This document shows positions 1-7,447 of a DNA stretch of 10,312 nucleotides, piece after piece. The DNA is taken from contig JASLFF010000185.1 in NCBI GenBank assembly GCA_030150795.1, positions 1 to 10,312 on the forward strand, read 5' to 3'. The DNA comes from Terriglobales bacterium. Lineage in GTDB: Bacteria > Acidobacteriota > Terriglobia > Terriglobales > Gp1-AA117. The notes under the pieces were generated by a model. It was not told where the DNA came from, ran no database searches, and saw only the letters and a list, made by a program, of their open reading frames with translations. A program made the position numbers and the translations under genes. Position 1 is the stretch's first letter. Each line of letters begins with the position of its first letter.

Positions 1-129
1 ACTTCATCTTTTCAAAACAATTTCATACTTGATTCCCTCAGCATGGTGACTGTAGGGTTCCCTCACCCGCGCTTCAGATCTTTCTAGAATCAGACAATCA
101 TTAGCGCACGGGTTCGGGATTTCAGAAAG

Positions 130-924
130 CTATTCTTCATCTCTCGACGCATACGACCAGTCCTCATCCCAGCGTCCCAGCAGGAATACGCCGTTTTCCT
201 GAGCGTCGCGCTCATAGCCCAATGCGATCAGGCCCTGAGAGAACGCAGCCCGAAACTGTTCGCGGTTGCGCTTTTGCACTTCGGCCGCCTGGCGCCGCTG
301 TTCGGGTGAAGCCTTCCACTCGTAGATTTGCGCGGGCACTGCAATTTTCTTTTCGATCTGAAACTGCGGCAATTGTTCTTTGTCCAGCAGATTGACGACA
401 CGCTTTGAGGTGAGCCACCATTCCGCTACCAATCGATCCGTGGGCAGGCCGCCTTGCAGCGGCGACGACGAATGGCCGTAATGGTTTACGCTGTAACGCC
501 GCGAGATCGCCCCGAGTCGAGACAAGTTGAGATGCGCGTTCTTGATTTCCAGCGGATCGAAAGTCCATTCCAGCAGTTCATAACCTTGCTGGATCGCATC
601 ATCCCGTTGCGCCAATTTCAGTTTGCGGCCCAGGCCATGGTTGCGAAATGAGTCGCGCACGGCCAGCATGTGCGAATGCAGATAAGCATGACCATCCCGG
701 CTCCCGGGAATGGAAAAGGCAAAGCCCACCAGATCGTCGCCATGAAATGCCCCAATGGTCTGGCCGCCAATTTTCTGGCTGACCACGAACATGCGCAGAG
801 GAATCAGATCGAGGTCGCTGAAATTCCAGACTTCCTTCTGGAGCGCAACGCAGGCATTCAGTTCATCCATGCCGGCGCATTTACGAATGGTAATTTTTTC
901 GGTCCCGTGCTCAGCGACACTCAA
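130..924 (-). CDS. GNAT-superfamily acetyltransferase-like protein (COG3375 type)
   Basis: This 264-residue protein has a GNAT fold, but its substrate is unknown. An N-terminal strand (KITIRKC, residues 10-16) is followed by the acetyl-CoA-binding motif A, seen as HMLAVRDSFRNHGLGRKL (85-102). A segment rich in family-typical residues follows at about 120-150 (WTFDPLE, NAHLNLSRLG, YSVNHYG). This combination marks the COG3375 group of predicted acetyltransferases rather than small GNATs such as RimI; the C-terminal half carries the group-specific extension. The start is TTG, overlapping the mazG stop as TTGA, with a GGAGG motif ten bases upstream. The next ATG (residue 19) would remove the first beta strand, so the TTG start is preferred. 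The overlap implies translation coupled to mazG. Family assignment is firm and biochemical function is open; no catalytic activity can be claimed from sequence alone. Confidence 0.85.
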   Translation of the reverse strand: MSVAEHGTEKITIRKCAGMDELNACVALQKEVWNFSDLDLIPLRMFVVSQKIGGQTIGAFHGDDLVGFAFSIPGSRDGHAYLHSHMLAVRDSFRNHGLGRKLKLAQRDDAIQQGYELLEWTFDPLEIKNAHLNLSRLGAISRRYSVNHYGHSSSPLQGGLPTDRLVAEWWLTSKRVVNLLDKEQLPQFQIEKKIAVPAQIYEWKASPEQRRQAAEVQKRNREQFRAAFSQGLIALGYERDAQENGVFLLGRWDEDWSYASRDEE

Positions 925-1790
925 GGCTTCTGCACCTCCAGCGTCTTAGCCTGCTGCCATAGAGCTTCCATTTCTTCCAGAGTAGCTTGTTCGAGTGTTC
1001 GACCTTGCTCACGCAACTGCTCTTCCATCCAGCCAAAGCGACGCCGGAACTTTCTATTGGTCTTGCGCAAAGCAGACTCCGGATCGACAGAAAGATAGCG
1101 GGCAATATTGACGAGCACAAAAAAGAGATCGCCGACTTCAGCTTCTACATGTTCCAGCAGTTCGGCTGGAATTTTCGGCTTATGCGATGAATTGGAACCA
1201 GCCGGCAAGGTCTCCAAATGTTCCTGCAACTCCCGCGTCTCTTCAGTAAGTTTTTCAAACAGGCCTTGGATCGCTGGCCAATCAAATCCAACATGCGCGG
1301 CCTTGGAGCTAATCTTGTGGGCTTCCTGCAAGGCGGGCATCTTGGTAGAAACGCCATCGAGCAGGATATCCGGACTGGTCTGCAAAGTTTCGCCATTACT
1401 CGGCAAACTTTTGCGCTTTTCTTCAGCCTTTAGCTCTTCCCAATTCTTAAGTACCTGGGCAGCATCATCTGCTTTTGTGTCGCCAAAGACGTGCGGATGG
1501 CGATAAATCAGCTTTTTGCTGAGAGCGTCCAGCACATCGTCGATCGTGAATGAGCCCTGTTCCTCCGCCATTTCCGCGTAAAAAAGCACTTGCAGCAGCA
1601 GGTCGCCAAGCTCGCCGGTTAGCTCCTTCCAGTCTCTGTTATCAATAGCTTCCAGAACTTCATATGTTTCTTCTAGGGTGTATCTCTTAATGGTGTCAAA
1701 AGTTTGTTCGCGGTCCCAAGGACAGCCGCCGGGAGCCCTTAACCTTGCCATAATTGACTTAACACGCTCAAATTTAGCGCCCGTTGCCAT
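921..1790 (-). CDS. mazG: Nucleoside triphosphate pyrophosphohydrolase MazG
   Basis: MazG hydrolyses (d)NTPs to NMP and pyrophosphate in the cytoplasm, clearing aberrant nucleotides; in E. coli it also affects ppGpp levels. The 289-residue protein has the classic double-domain layout. The first domain opens with LRAPGGCPWDREQTF (residues 17-31), then has EETYE (40-44) and the metal-binding ELGD (60-63). The second domain repeats the pattern with EETRE (183-187) and EVGD (218-221), so both EExxE...ExxD metal sites look intact. A short insertion (about 193-206, LPAGSNSSHK) is unusual but sits outside the motifs. The ATG at 1790 was chosen because it places the CPWD motif at the usual distance from the N-terminus. 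An in-frame start at 1928 would add 46 residues with no family similarity and overlap the divergent neighbour. No strong Shine-Dalgarno is visible. The stop overlaps the start of the GNAT gene, indicating a two-gene operon. Confidence 0.95.
   Translation of the reverse strand: MATGAKFERVKSIMARLRAPGGCPWDREQTFDTIKRYTLEETYEVLEAIDNRDWKELTGELGDLLLQVLFYAEMAEEQGSFTIDDVLDALSKKLIYRHPHVFGDTKADDAAQVLKNWEELKAEEKRKSLPSNGETLQTSPDILLDGVSTKMPALQEAHKISSKAAHVGFDWPAIQGLFEKLTEETRELQEHLETLPAGSNSSHKPKIPAELLEHVEAEVGDLFFVLVNIARYLSVDPESALRKTNRKFRRRFGWMEEQLREQGRTLEQATLEEMEALWQQAKTLEVQKP
935..939 (-). promoter_or_regulatory. Shine-Dalgarno site for the GNAT gene
   Basis: GGAGG on the minus strand lies inside the 3' end of mazG, ten bases before the TTG codon that overlaps the mazG stop. 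It supports the unusual TTG start over the internal ATG 18 codons downstream. Confidence 0.6.
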
Positions 1791-1855
1791 GAAAGTAATG
1801 CTATCATTGCGGCGATTTCCCCAAAAATTCACATCTCCCGGGGTCAAAGAGCCCG
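1791..1855. promoter_or_regulatory. Divergent intergenic region between mazG and the diguanylate cyclase gene
   Basis: The 65-bp gap separates two divergently read genes, so any promoters for both must lie here or inside the flanking coding sequence. I found no convincing -35/-10 pair or clear Shine-Dalgarno on either strand. Only the position supports a regulatory role. Confidence 0.3.
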
Positions 1856-3649
1856 ATGCGATACCTATTGAAAAACAGCGGCAAGAGCGTGCTGCAGAGC
1901 GCACTAGACGCCCGCAGACTCCTGCCATTTGCCTTCGTCCTGATCGTTGGATTCCTTGTAGCCATGGCGTGGGACAGCTTCTCTCGTACGCGCGAGTTGT
2001 TAAGTTCGCAGGCGTACGTTGAGCACACGCACCAGGTGCTCTATGAAATGGATGCGATCCAGGATGGACTGGGCGATGCGCGCGAAGCGTGGCTGCACTA
2101 CATTTTGACGCCGGAACAACAGGACCTTGACACGTTTGCCGAATCCTCGAAGCAAATATGGAAACGAGTTGCCCGAGTTGAAGACCTTACTCGCGACGAT
2201 CCCGCACAGCAGGAGCGAGTCAAGCAGCTTCAGGTAATGATCACGGATGAGTTGAAGCAGCTGAGCGACAATCTGCGCACCAACAAAACGCTGCTGATCT
2301 ATCACAGTCCAGCGACGGACTTTAAGCAGGACCGCGTGCGCAACGCAGTGCAACAATTTAAGGACGAGCAGGAAATTCTTCTGCGCGAGCGCAATCACGC
2401 GGCGCAGGCGCGCGCCCAGGAAGTGGAACGCAGCGTCTCAGTCCGCATTGGCGTTTTCAGCGCGCTTATGTTGGTTGTGTTTGTGCTGGTGCTGCGGGAA
2501 TCAAAGAAGCTCCGCATTGCGGAGCAGGCTGCATTGCATTCACAAACCAGACTGGAGGGCTCGCTCCAGCAGCTACAGATTGAAACCGAAAGCGGCAAGA
2601 TGCTGAATGAGCTGAAGGCCAACCTGCAGATTTGCGTGAACGCGCCGGAAGCCTACGAAGTTCTGGGCGGCTATGCGCAAAAATTCATTCCCAATAGCGC
2701 CGGAGCGGTGTTTGCCATTGACAGCTCGCGCAACCTGATGGGAGTAATGTCTAGCTGGGGCGATTCTCTAAGCCCCACCCAGCACATCCTCTCACCCGAA
2801 GATTGCTGCGCCATGCGCGGCGGACGCCTGCATCTTCAAGTGGAAACTTCACGCGGACTCACTTGCCGCCACTTCAGCGGCAGTATTCCGGAAGCATATG
2901 TTTGCCTGCCCTTGGCGGCGTTGGGTGAAACGCTGGGAATTCTGCACATCAGCACGGAAAGCTCTGAGCAGCTTTCCGCTTCGCGGCTGGCGATGATCCA
3001 GCAGGCCGGCGAATATGCAGCGCTGCGGCTAGCGAACCTTCGGCTGCGCGAAAAGCTGCATGACCAGTCGATACGTGATCCGCTCACCGGCCTTTACAAT
3101 CGCCGATTTCTGGAGGCAACGCTGGAGCAGGAGCTCCATCGCTCCGGACGCCACCACACTGGCCTTGGCGTAATCATGGCAGACATCGACAAGTTCAAGC
3201 TATTCAATGACAGCTTTGGCCACACGGCGGGCGACATCGTGCTAAAAGAAGTGGCCGCGATGTTGCGCCGCTCTGTGCGTACGGAAGACATTGTTTGCCG
3301 CTACGGTGGAGAAGAGTTCCTGGTGGTGTTGCCCGACACTACGCTGGAAAGCGTGAGCGAGCGCGCGGAACAGGTGCGCGAGGCCGTCGCCAAACTGGAC
3401 CTGCAACATGCAGGCCACTCTCTGGGAAAAGTGACAGCATCTTTTGGGATCTCTTTCTCCCAGGATGGCGTACTCACGCCGGAGATCTTGCTCCGCTACG
3501 CGGATGAAGCGCTCTATGAATCCAAGCGCAGAGGCTGCAACTGCGTGAGCCTGAGTGATTCGGTGACCAACCTGCTGGCGTCAGAAAAGCAGGAGAAAGA
3601 AGCGCCGCCGGCGCCGCTTAGTTTTAAGATCGCGCAGCCACAAGGCTGA
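1856..3649 (+). CDS. Membrane-bound diguanylate cyclase (CHASE3-GAF-GGDEF)
   Basis: It is predicted to make cyclic di-GMP from two GTP in response to an extracytoplasmic and/or cytoplasmic signal. The 597-residue protein has a hydrophobic helix at about 22-39, a periplasmic helical region (about 40-196) and a second membrane helix (about 197-213). The periplasmic part resembles CHASE3 (VEHTHQVLYEMDAIQDGL, then DAREAWLHYILT). A coiled linker (about 215-255), a GAF-like domain (about 260-395) and a C-terminal GGDEF domain (about 403-566) follow. The catalytic domain has DPLTGLYNRR at 408-417, the metal aspartate in DIDKFK (443-448) and an intact GGEEF at 484-488. The product-inhibition I-site RTED (475-478) lies exactly five residues before GGEEF, so activity and feedback control are both expected. 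No EAL domain is present. The ATG at 1856 gives a normal N-terminus before the first helix. The last 25 residues are a disordered-looking E/P/A-rich tail. The stimulus is unknown. Confidence 0.93.
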   Translation: MRYLLKNSGKSVLQSALDARRLLPFAFVLIVGFLVAMAWDSFSRTRELLSSQAYVEHTHQVLYEMDAIQDGLGDAREAWLHYILTPEQQDLDTFAESSKQIWKRVARVEDLTRDDPAQQERVKQLQVMITDELKQLSDNLRTNKTLLIYHSPATDFKQDRVRNAVQQFKDEQEILLRERNHAAQARAQEVERSVSVRIGVFSALMLVVFVLVLRESKKLRIAEQAALHSQTRLEGSLQQLQIETESGKMLNELKANLQICVNAPEAYEVLGGYAQKFIPNSAGAVFAIDSSRNLMGVMSSWGDSLSPTQHILSPEDCCAMRGGRLHLQVETSRGLTCRHFSGSIPEAYVCLPLAALGETLGILHISTESSEQLSASRLAMIQQAGEYAALRLANLRLREKLHDQSIRDPLTGLYNRRFLEATLEQELHRSGRHHTGLGVIMADIDKFKLFNDSFGHTAGDIVLKEVAAMLRRSVRTEDIVCRYGGEEFLVVLPDTTLESVSERAEQVREAVAKLDLQHAGHSLGKVTASFGISFSQDGVLTPEILLRYADEALYESKRRGCNCVSLSDSVTNLLASEKQEKEAPPAPLSFKIAQPQG

Positions 3650-3754
3650 AAGACCTCTGGAATCAAATGCTTCCGATGGCGCTTGCCCAATGAGCGCTCA
3701 GGCTGTGTTGTGCAATACGCGATGTGCAGAACAGCTCACTCAAGCCACTTGTAG

Positions 3755-3769
3755 TAAACTTGAAGTTTA
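3755..3769. repeat. 15-bp palindrome upstream of the branching enzyme gene
   Basis: TAAACTT-G-AAGTTTA is a perfect inverted repeat with 7-bp arms around a single central base, in the gap between the cyclase and branching-enzyme genes. It lies 78 bp before the chosen ATG and has the size of an operator for a dimeric regulator. It is too tight to fold as an RNA hairpin. No regulator is identified. Confidence 0.35.
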
Positions 3770-3847
3770 GGCTCTTTGTTCTGCATCTCACTAAGAGAGA
3801 GGCCTGCGCTGGAAACCCCTGATTTCGAGCCGCCTGATTCCTTCAAA

Positions 3848-5602
3848 ATGACTCCAAAAATGACGGATAACAAATCGCTGGGGTATGTGACGTTTGCTTT
3901 GCATTCCCATCTTCCCTATGTAGTCAACCACGGTACGTGGCCGCACGGGATGGAATGGCTGCACGAGGCTGCCGCAGAGACGTATCTGCCGCTGCTGCGG
4001 GTGTTTGGCGAACTGGAGCAGCAGGGTCTTGCGCTGCAGGCCAACGTGAATCTCTCTCCTATTCTGCTGGAACAGCTTTCGCATCCGGAATTCAAGGACG
4101 AATTTCCGAAATACCTGGTACGCAAGATCAAGGCCGCACACAAAGACGCCGACGATTTCACCCTGCAGAATGATCCGCACATGGTGAACGTTGCGCGGTT
4201 CTGGCTGCATTTTTATGAACAGGCACTGCGGCAGTTTGACGAGCTTGGCTCTAACATCATCGGCGGCTTCCAGCATTTCTATGATTCCGGAGCCATTGAG
4301 ATCATTACCTGCGGCGCCACGCACGGCTACTTTCCGCTGCTGGGAACGGACTCTTCCATCCATGCGCAGGTAAAAACCGGCGTGGAGACGCATGAGCGTT
4401 TTTTTGGACGCAAGCCGCGCGGAATATGGCTTCCGGAATGCGGCTATCGACCAGCAGGAACGTGGCGCTTCCCGGTTTCGCCGGACGGGTCCTCGCGTCC
4501 GCCTAAGCCGTTTTATCGTGAAGGCGTGGAGCAGATTCTGGCGGAGCATGGGCTTCAATTCTTTTACGTAGATACGCACCTGGTTGACAGCTCTACGCAT
4601 TTCACTCCTTATCAACTGCTGGCCGGCGGCGTACCAATCGCAATGGAAACCGTGGACGAGCCTCCGCAAAAAAACTTCTATCGTCCTTACTATGCCGATG
4701 GTCCAGACCGCGACGGGCAAGTCGCGTTCTTTACACGAGATCCCCGCACCAGCGTACAGGTGTGGAGCGGCGATCAGGGATATCCTGGTGACGCAAATTA
4801 CCTGGAGTTCCATAAAAAACGCTGGCCGGGAGGAAATCGCTATTGGCGCATCACGGGGGCCAAAATTGATCTTGGCCTGAAGCAGCCGTATGATCCAGAG
4901 ATTGCGTTGGAACGCACGCGCGAACACGCAAAGCATTTTGCCCGAATCACCACGGAAACGCTGGAGCGTTATGGCAATAATGGAGCGGCGGCGGCGATCT
5001 TGACTGCGCCGTTTGACGCGGAGCTTTTTGGGCATTGGTGGTTTGAAGGCCCGGAATGGCTGAAGAACGTGGCGTTGGAATTCGCCAAACCGGAATCGCG
5101 GATCAAGCTGATTTCCTGCACTGACTATCTTGACCAGTTTCCGCCGACTGCATACGTGGCGCTGCCGGAAGGATCGTGGGGCGCGGACAGCAATAACAGC
5201 GTTTGGCTGAATGAAGACACGGCCTGGACGTGGAAGCATATTTATCCTGCTGAGCTGGCGGTGCAACAGATGGCCAACAGCGATTTGTGGCGCGGCAATG
5301 AAACCGCCACGCGGCTGGTAAAGCAGATTTGCCGCGAACTGCTGCTGCTGGAATCCTCTGACTGGCAGTTCCTGATCACCACCAAGGCCGCGCGAGACTA
5401 CGCGGAGAAGCGCTTCAATACTCATCTGGAACAATTCCGCGCACTGCTGGACACATGGCGCAGATTTGAAGCCACCCACCAGATTTCGCTGGAAAAACTT
5501 CAGGAACTGGAGGAAATTGAGCTGCGCGACTCGGTCTTTCCTGAAATCGATCCGGAATTGTGGGGCACAACGCACGGCGTACTTTCCGGCGTTCGTCCAT
5601 AA
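3848..5602 (+). CDS. GH57-family 1,4-alpha-glucan branching enzyme
   Basis: The enzyme is predicted to cut alpha-1,4 glucan chains and re-attach the fragment through an alpha-1,6 bond, making branches in glycogen in the cytoplasm. The 584-residue length matches GH57 branching enzymes such as TK1436 and the Thermus homologue. Visible landmarks are HSHLPYV (residues 19-25) at the first strand of the catalytic barrel, the nucleophile glutamate in GIWLPECGYRP (E197) and the acid/base aspartate in APFDAELFGHWWFEG (D390). The C-terminal DUF1957-type helical part runs from about 400 to the typical FPEIDPELW near the end. All key residues are present. The ATG at 3848 is preferred, and a second ATG at 3860 is equally possible. 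A TTG at 3776 would add 24 residues without family similarity. None of the three has a good Shine-Dalgarno. It is not the GH13 GlgB; the GH57 type is found in archaea and several bacterial phyla. No other glycogen gene lies in the window. Confidence 0.92.
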   Translation: MTPKMTDNKSLGYVTFALHSHLPYVVNHGTWPHGMEWLHEAAAETYLPLLRVFGELEQQGLALQANVNLSPILLEQLSHPEFKDEFPKYLVRKIKAAHKDADDFTLQNDPHMVNVARFWLHFYEQALRQFDELGSNIIGGFQHFYDSGAIEIITCGATHGYFPLLGTDSSIHAQVKTGVETHERFFGRKPRGIWLPECGYRPAGTWRFPVSPDGSSRPPKPFYREGVEQILAEHGLQFFYVDTHLVDSSTHFTPYQLLAGGVPIAMETVDEPPQKNFYRPYYADGPDRDGQVAFFTRDPRTSVQVWSGDQGYPGDANYLEFHKKRWPGGNRYWRITGAKIDLGLKQPYDPEIALERTREHAKHFARITTETLERYGNNGAAAAILTAPFDAELFGHWWFEGPEWLKNVALEFAKPESRIKLISCTDYLDQFPPTAYVALPEGSWGADSNNSVWLNEDTAWTWKHIYPAELAVQQMANSDLWRGNETATRLVKQICRELLLLESSDWQFLITTKAARDYAEKRFNTHLEQFRALLDTWRRFEATHQISLEKLQELEEIELRDSVFPEIDPELWGTTHGVLSGVRP

Positions 5603-5699
5603 GTCCTTTAAAAGGTTCATTTTCCCGGCGATCATTAGATTCACCTTATCTGTGCTCTGAAGTAATGTTGTTCTTTCCTGAAAAAGCATCTAAATAAAG

Positions 5700-7394
5700 A
5701 TGGACGTGAGTAGCTCAATCCAGGCGCAAGACCAGAGCTTTGACGTTCTGGTAATTGGCGGCGGCATCAACGGCGTTGCCATTGCGCGCGAGTGTGCGCA
5801 ATGGAGCAAACGCACGCTGCTGGTTGAGCAAAACGATTTTTCCTCCGGCGCCACCAGCCGATCTACTCGAATCATTCACGGCGGACTGCGCTACCTTGAG
5901 CATGCCGAGATCGGGCTGGTGCGTGAGTCGCTGCGCGAACGCGAGCGCTTGCTGACGCAGTCGCCGCACCTGGTGCGTCCGTTGCAATTTTTGCTGGCGC
6001 TGCCAAAAAAATCTCATTCGTTTCTGCGCAGTGGGCTTTCTATCCGAACGGGCTTGTGGCTTTACCATCGCTGGGCTGGCGGAAAGCGAAGCTGCGCCGA
6101 CGGCCTGAGCGCATTTGAACGCCAGCTCGACAAAGGCAATGACTGGTCGATCTACGCGTATGAAGATGCGCAATGTGAATTTCCCGAACGGCTGGTGGCG
6201 GAATGGCTGGCGGAAAGCGTTGCGGCCGGGGCCGTGGTCTGCAATCACACGAAACTGCTGGAAATTACTCGCGAGGGCGTCTCTCAGAAAACCGGACGCG
6301 TTACCGGAGCGCGGCTGCGCGACCTGATTTCCGGCCAGGAATACGCTGTCCGCGCCAGAAATGTTGTAAATGCAACCGGCCCGTGGGCCGACGCGGTGAT
6401 TGGCGCTTCTGGTATTTCCACGCCGCGGATGATTGGCGGCGTGCGCGGATCGCATCTGGTGCTGCCAAAGTTCGTTGGCGCGCCGCAGCAGGCCATCTAC
6501 AGTGAGGCCATCGACGGCCGTCCGATTTTTGTGATTCCATGGAATGAGCAACTCCTTGTCGGCACCAGTGAAGTCGCCGACTCCAGCGTTCCTGATAATC
6601 CGCAGCCCAGCGCGGCGGAGCGTGACTACCTTTTCCAAAGCTTTGCGCGGCTCTTTCCTCACTCCGGCCTCACGCCTGCCGATATTCGTTACAGCTTTGC
6701 CGGAATTCGTCCGTTGCCATTTGCGCCGGGTAAAGCGTCATCGTCAGTAACGCGCAAACATCTTTTGCATGACCACACCGCTGACGGCGCTGCGGGACTG
6801 ATATCCATCATCGGCGGAAAACTCACCACGGCGGCCAGCCTTGCGCGCGACGTTGTGCGCAAGCTTGGCGTTGACATACCGGAACCGGTGAACGTGTTTG
6901 CTTCGCCCGCCGGTGAAGAAGACGTTGAATCCACCGTTCGGCAGTGGGCGCATGCGGTCGCCTGCAAAGCCAAAATTCCCGAAGGCTGCGCGGAAGCGAT
7001 TGCGGAATGGCATGGCCGCCACGCTCTGGCCATTGCTCATGCCGCATCACTCGATGAGCGCCTGCGCGAGCCGCTCTGCCAGCATAGCTGCCATCTGGTG
7101 GCGGAAGCCGTGGAAGCGGTGGCGCATGAGGCCGCCGTGACGCTGGGCGATATCCTTCTGCGTCGCGTACCCGTGGCGCTGGGAGCGTGCTGGTCAGAAG
7201 AGTGCAGCCGTGAAGCCGCCGCAAAAATCGGCAGCGCGCTGGGATGGGACCAAACCCGAGTGCATCTTGAGCTCCTGCGGCTGGAAGAAGAGCGCACACA
7301 ATTCCTGCATCCGAGCCCTGGCAGCCCCGCTAATTCCCCACAGAGCTGCGCTGGCAAGCCGCTGCCGCTGCAGAGCACCGCGCAGGATTTGTAA
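5700..7394 (+). CDS. glpD: FAD-dependent glycerol-3-phosphate dehydrogenase
   Basis: GlpD oxidises sn-glycerol 3-phosphate to dihydroxyacetone phosphate at the inner face of the cytoplasmic membrane and passes electrons to quinone. The 564-residue protein begins with the FAD-binding segment FDVLVIGGGINGVAIAREC (residues 14-32), with the nucleotide-binding GGGINGVA, followed by TSRSTRIIHGGLRYLE (52-67). YSFAGIRPLP (331-340) and SIIGGKLTT (369-377) supply the arginine and lysine expected at the substrate site. A C-terminal DAO_C-type domain (about 390-530) contains AHEAAVTLGDILLRR (475-489). Some family motifs are relaxed: GTSE at 288-291 where GTTD is usual, and LTTAA where LTTYR is usual. The last 30 residues are a P/S-rich tail absent from E. 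coli GlpD (501 residues). ATG at 5700 leaves a normal short leader before the FAD motif but has no good Shine-Dalgarno. No glpK or glpF is adjacent. A related flavin oxidoreductase with altered specificity is possible but less likely. Confidence 0.85.
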   Translation: MDVSSSIQAQDQSFDVLVIGGGINGVAIARECAQWSKRTLLVEQNDFSSGATSRSTRIIHGGLRYLEHAEIGLVRESLRERERLLTQSPHLVRPLQFLLALPKKSHSFLRSGLSIRTGLWLYHRWAGGKRSCADGLSAFERQLDKGNDWSIYAYEDAQCEFPERLVAEWLAESVAAGAVVCNHTKLLEITREGVSQKTGRVTGARLRDLISGQEYAVRARNVVNATGPWADAVIGASGISTPRMIGGVRGSHLVLPKFVGAPQQAIYSEAIDGRPIFVIPWNEQLLVGTSEVADSSVPDNPQPSAAERDYLFQSFARLFPHSGLTPADIRYSFAGIRPLPFAPGKASSSVTRKHLLHDHTADGAAGLISIIGGKLTTAASLARDVVRKLGVDIPEPVNVFASPAGEEDVESTVRQWAHAVACKAKIPEGCAEAIAEWHGRHALAIAHAASLDERLREPLCQHSCHLVAEAVEAVAHEAAVTLGDILLRRVPVALGACWSEECSREAAAKIGSALGWDQTRVHLELLRLEEERTQFLHPSPGSPANSPQSCAGKPLPLQSTAQDL

Positions 7395-7447
7395 GACTGA
7401 TTCATCTGGTTTCTTTTCTCTGAACGTCTCGCTCTCGCCACAACGAT

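Noticed and set aside
1..129. Start of another gene left of the GNAT gene
   Set aside because: Short open stretches on both strands end quickly and no start with a ribosome-binding site is visible; nothing can be supported within the window.
1791..1928. 46-residue N-terminal extension of MazG
   Set aside because: It lacks family similarity, would overlap the divergent cyclase gene, and the internal ATG at 1790 gives the normal MazG N-terminus.
3676..3700. Terminator after the cyclase gene (GCGCT...AGCGC and the palindrome TGAGCGCTCA)
   Set aside because: The stem is only 5 bp with no following T-run; it is probably chance.
3791..5689. A 632-codon open frame antisense to the whole branching enzyme gene
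   Set aside because: Its translation is R/Q-rich with no recognisable domain. The opposite strand encodes a full-length enzyme with all catalytic motifs, so the open antisense frame is a by-product of codon bias.
5668..5696. TTGTTC-17 bp-TAAATA as a promoter for glpD
   Set aside because: The spacing is ideal, but the -10 box would end three bases before the ATG, putting the transcription start inside the coding sequence.
5715..6662. A 315-codon open frame antisense to glpD
   Set aside because: It has no recognisable domain or motif, and the sense strand has intact FAD-binding and substrate motifs throughout.
7395..7447. Bidirectional terminator between the convergent glpD and hydrolase genes
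   Set aside because: No stem-loop with adequate arms is visible in the 53-bp gap.
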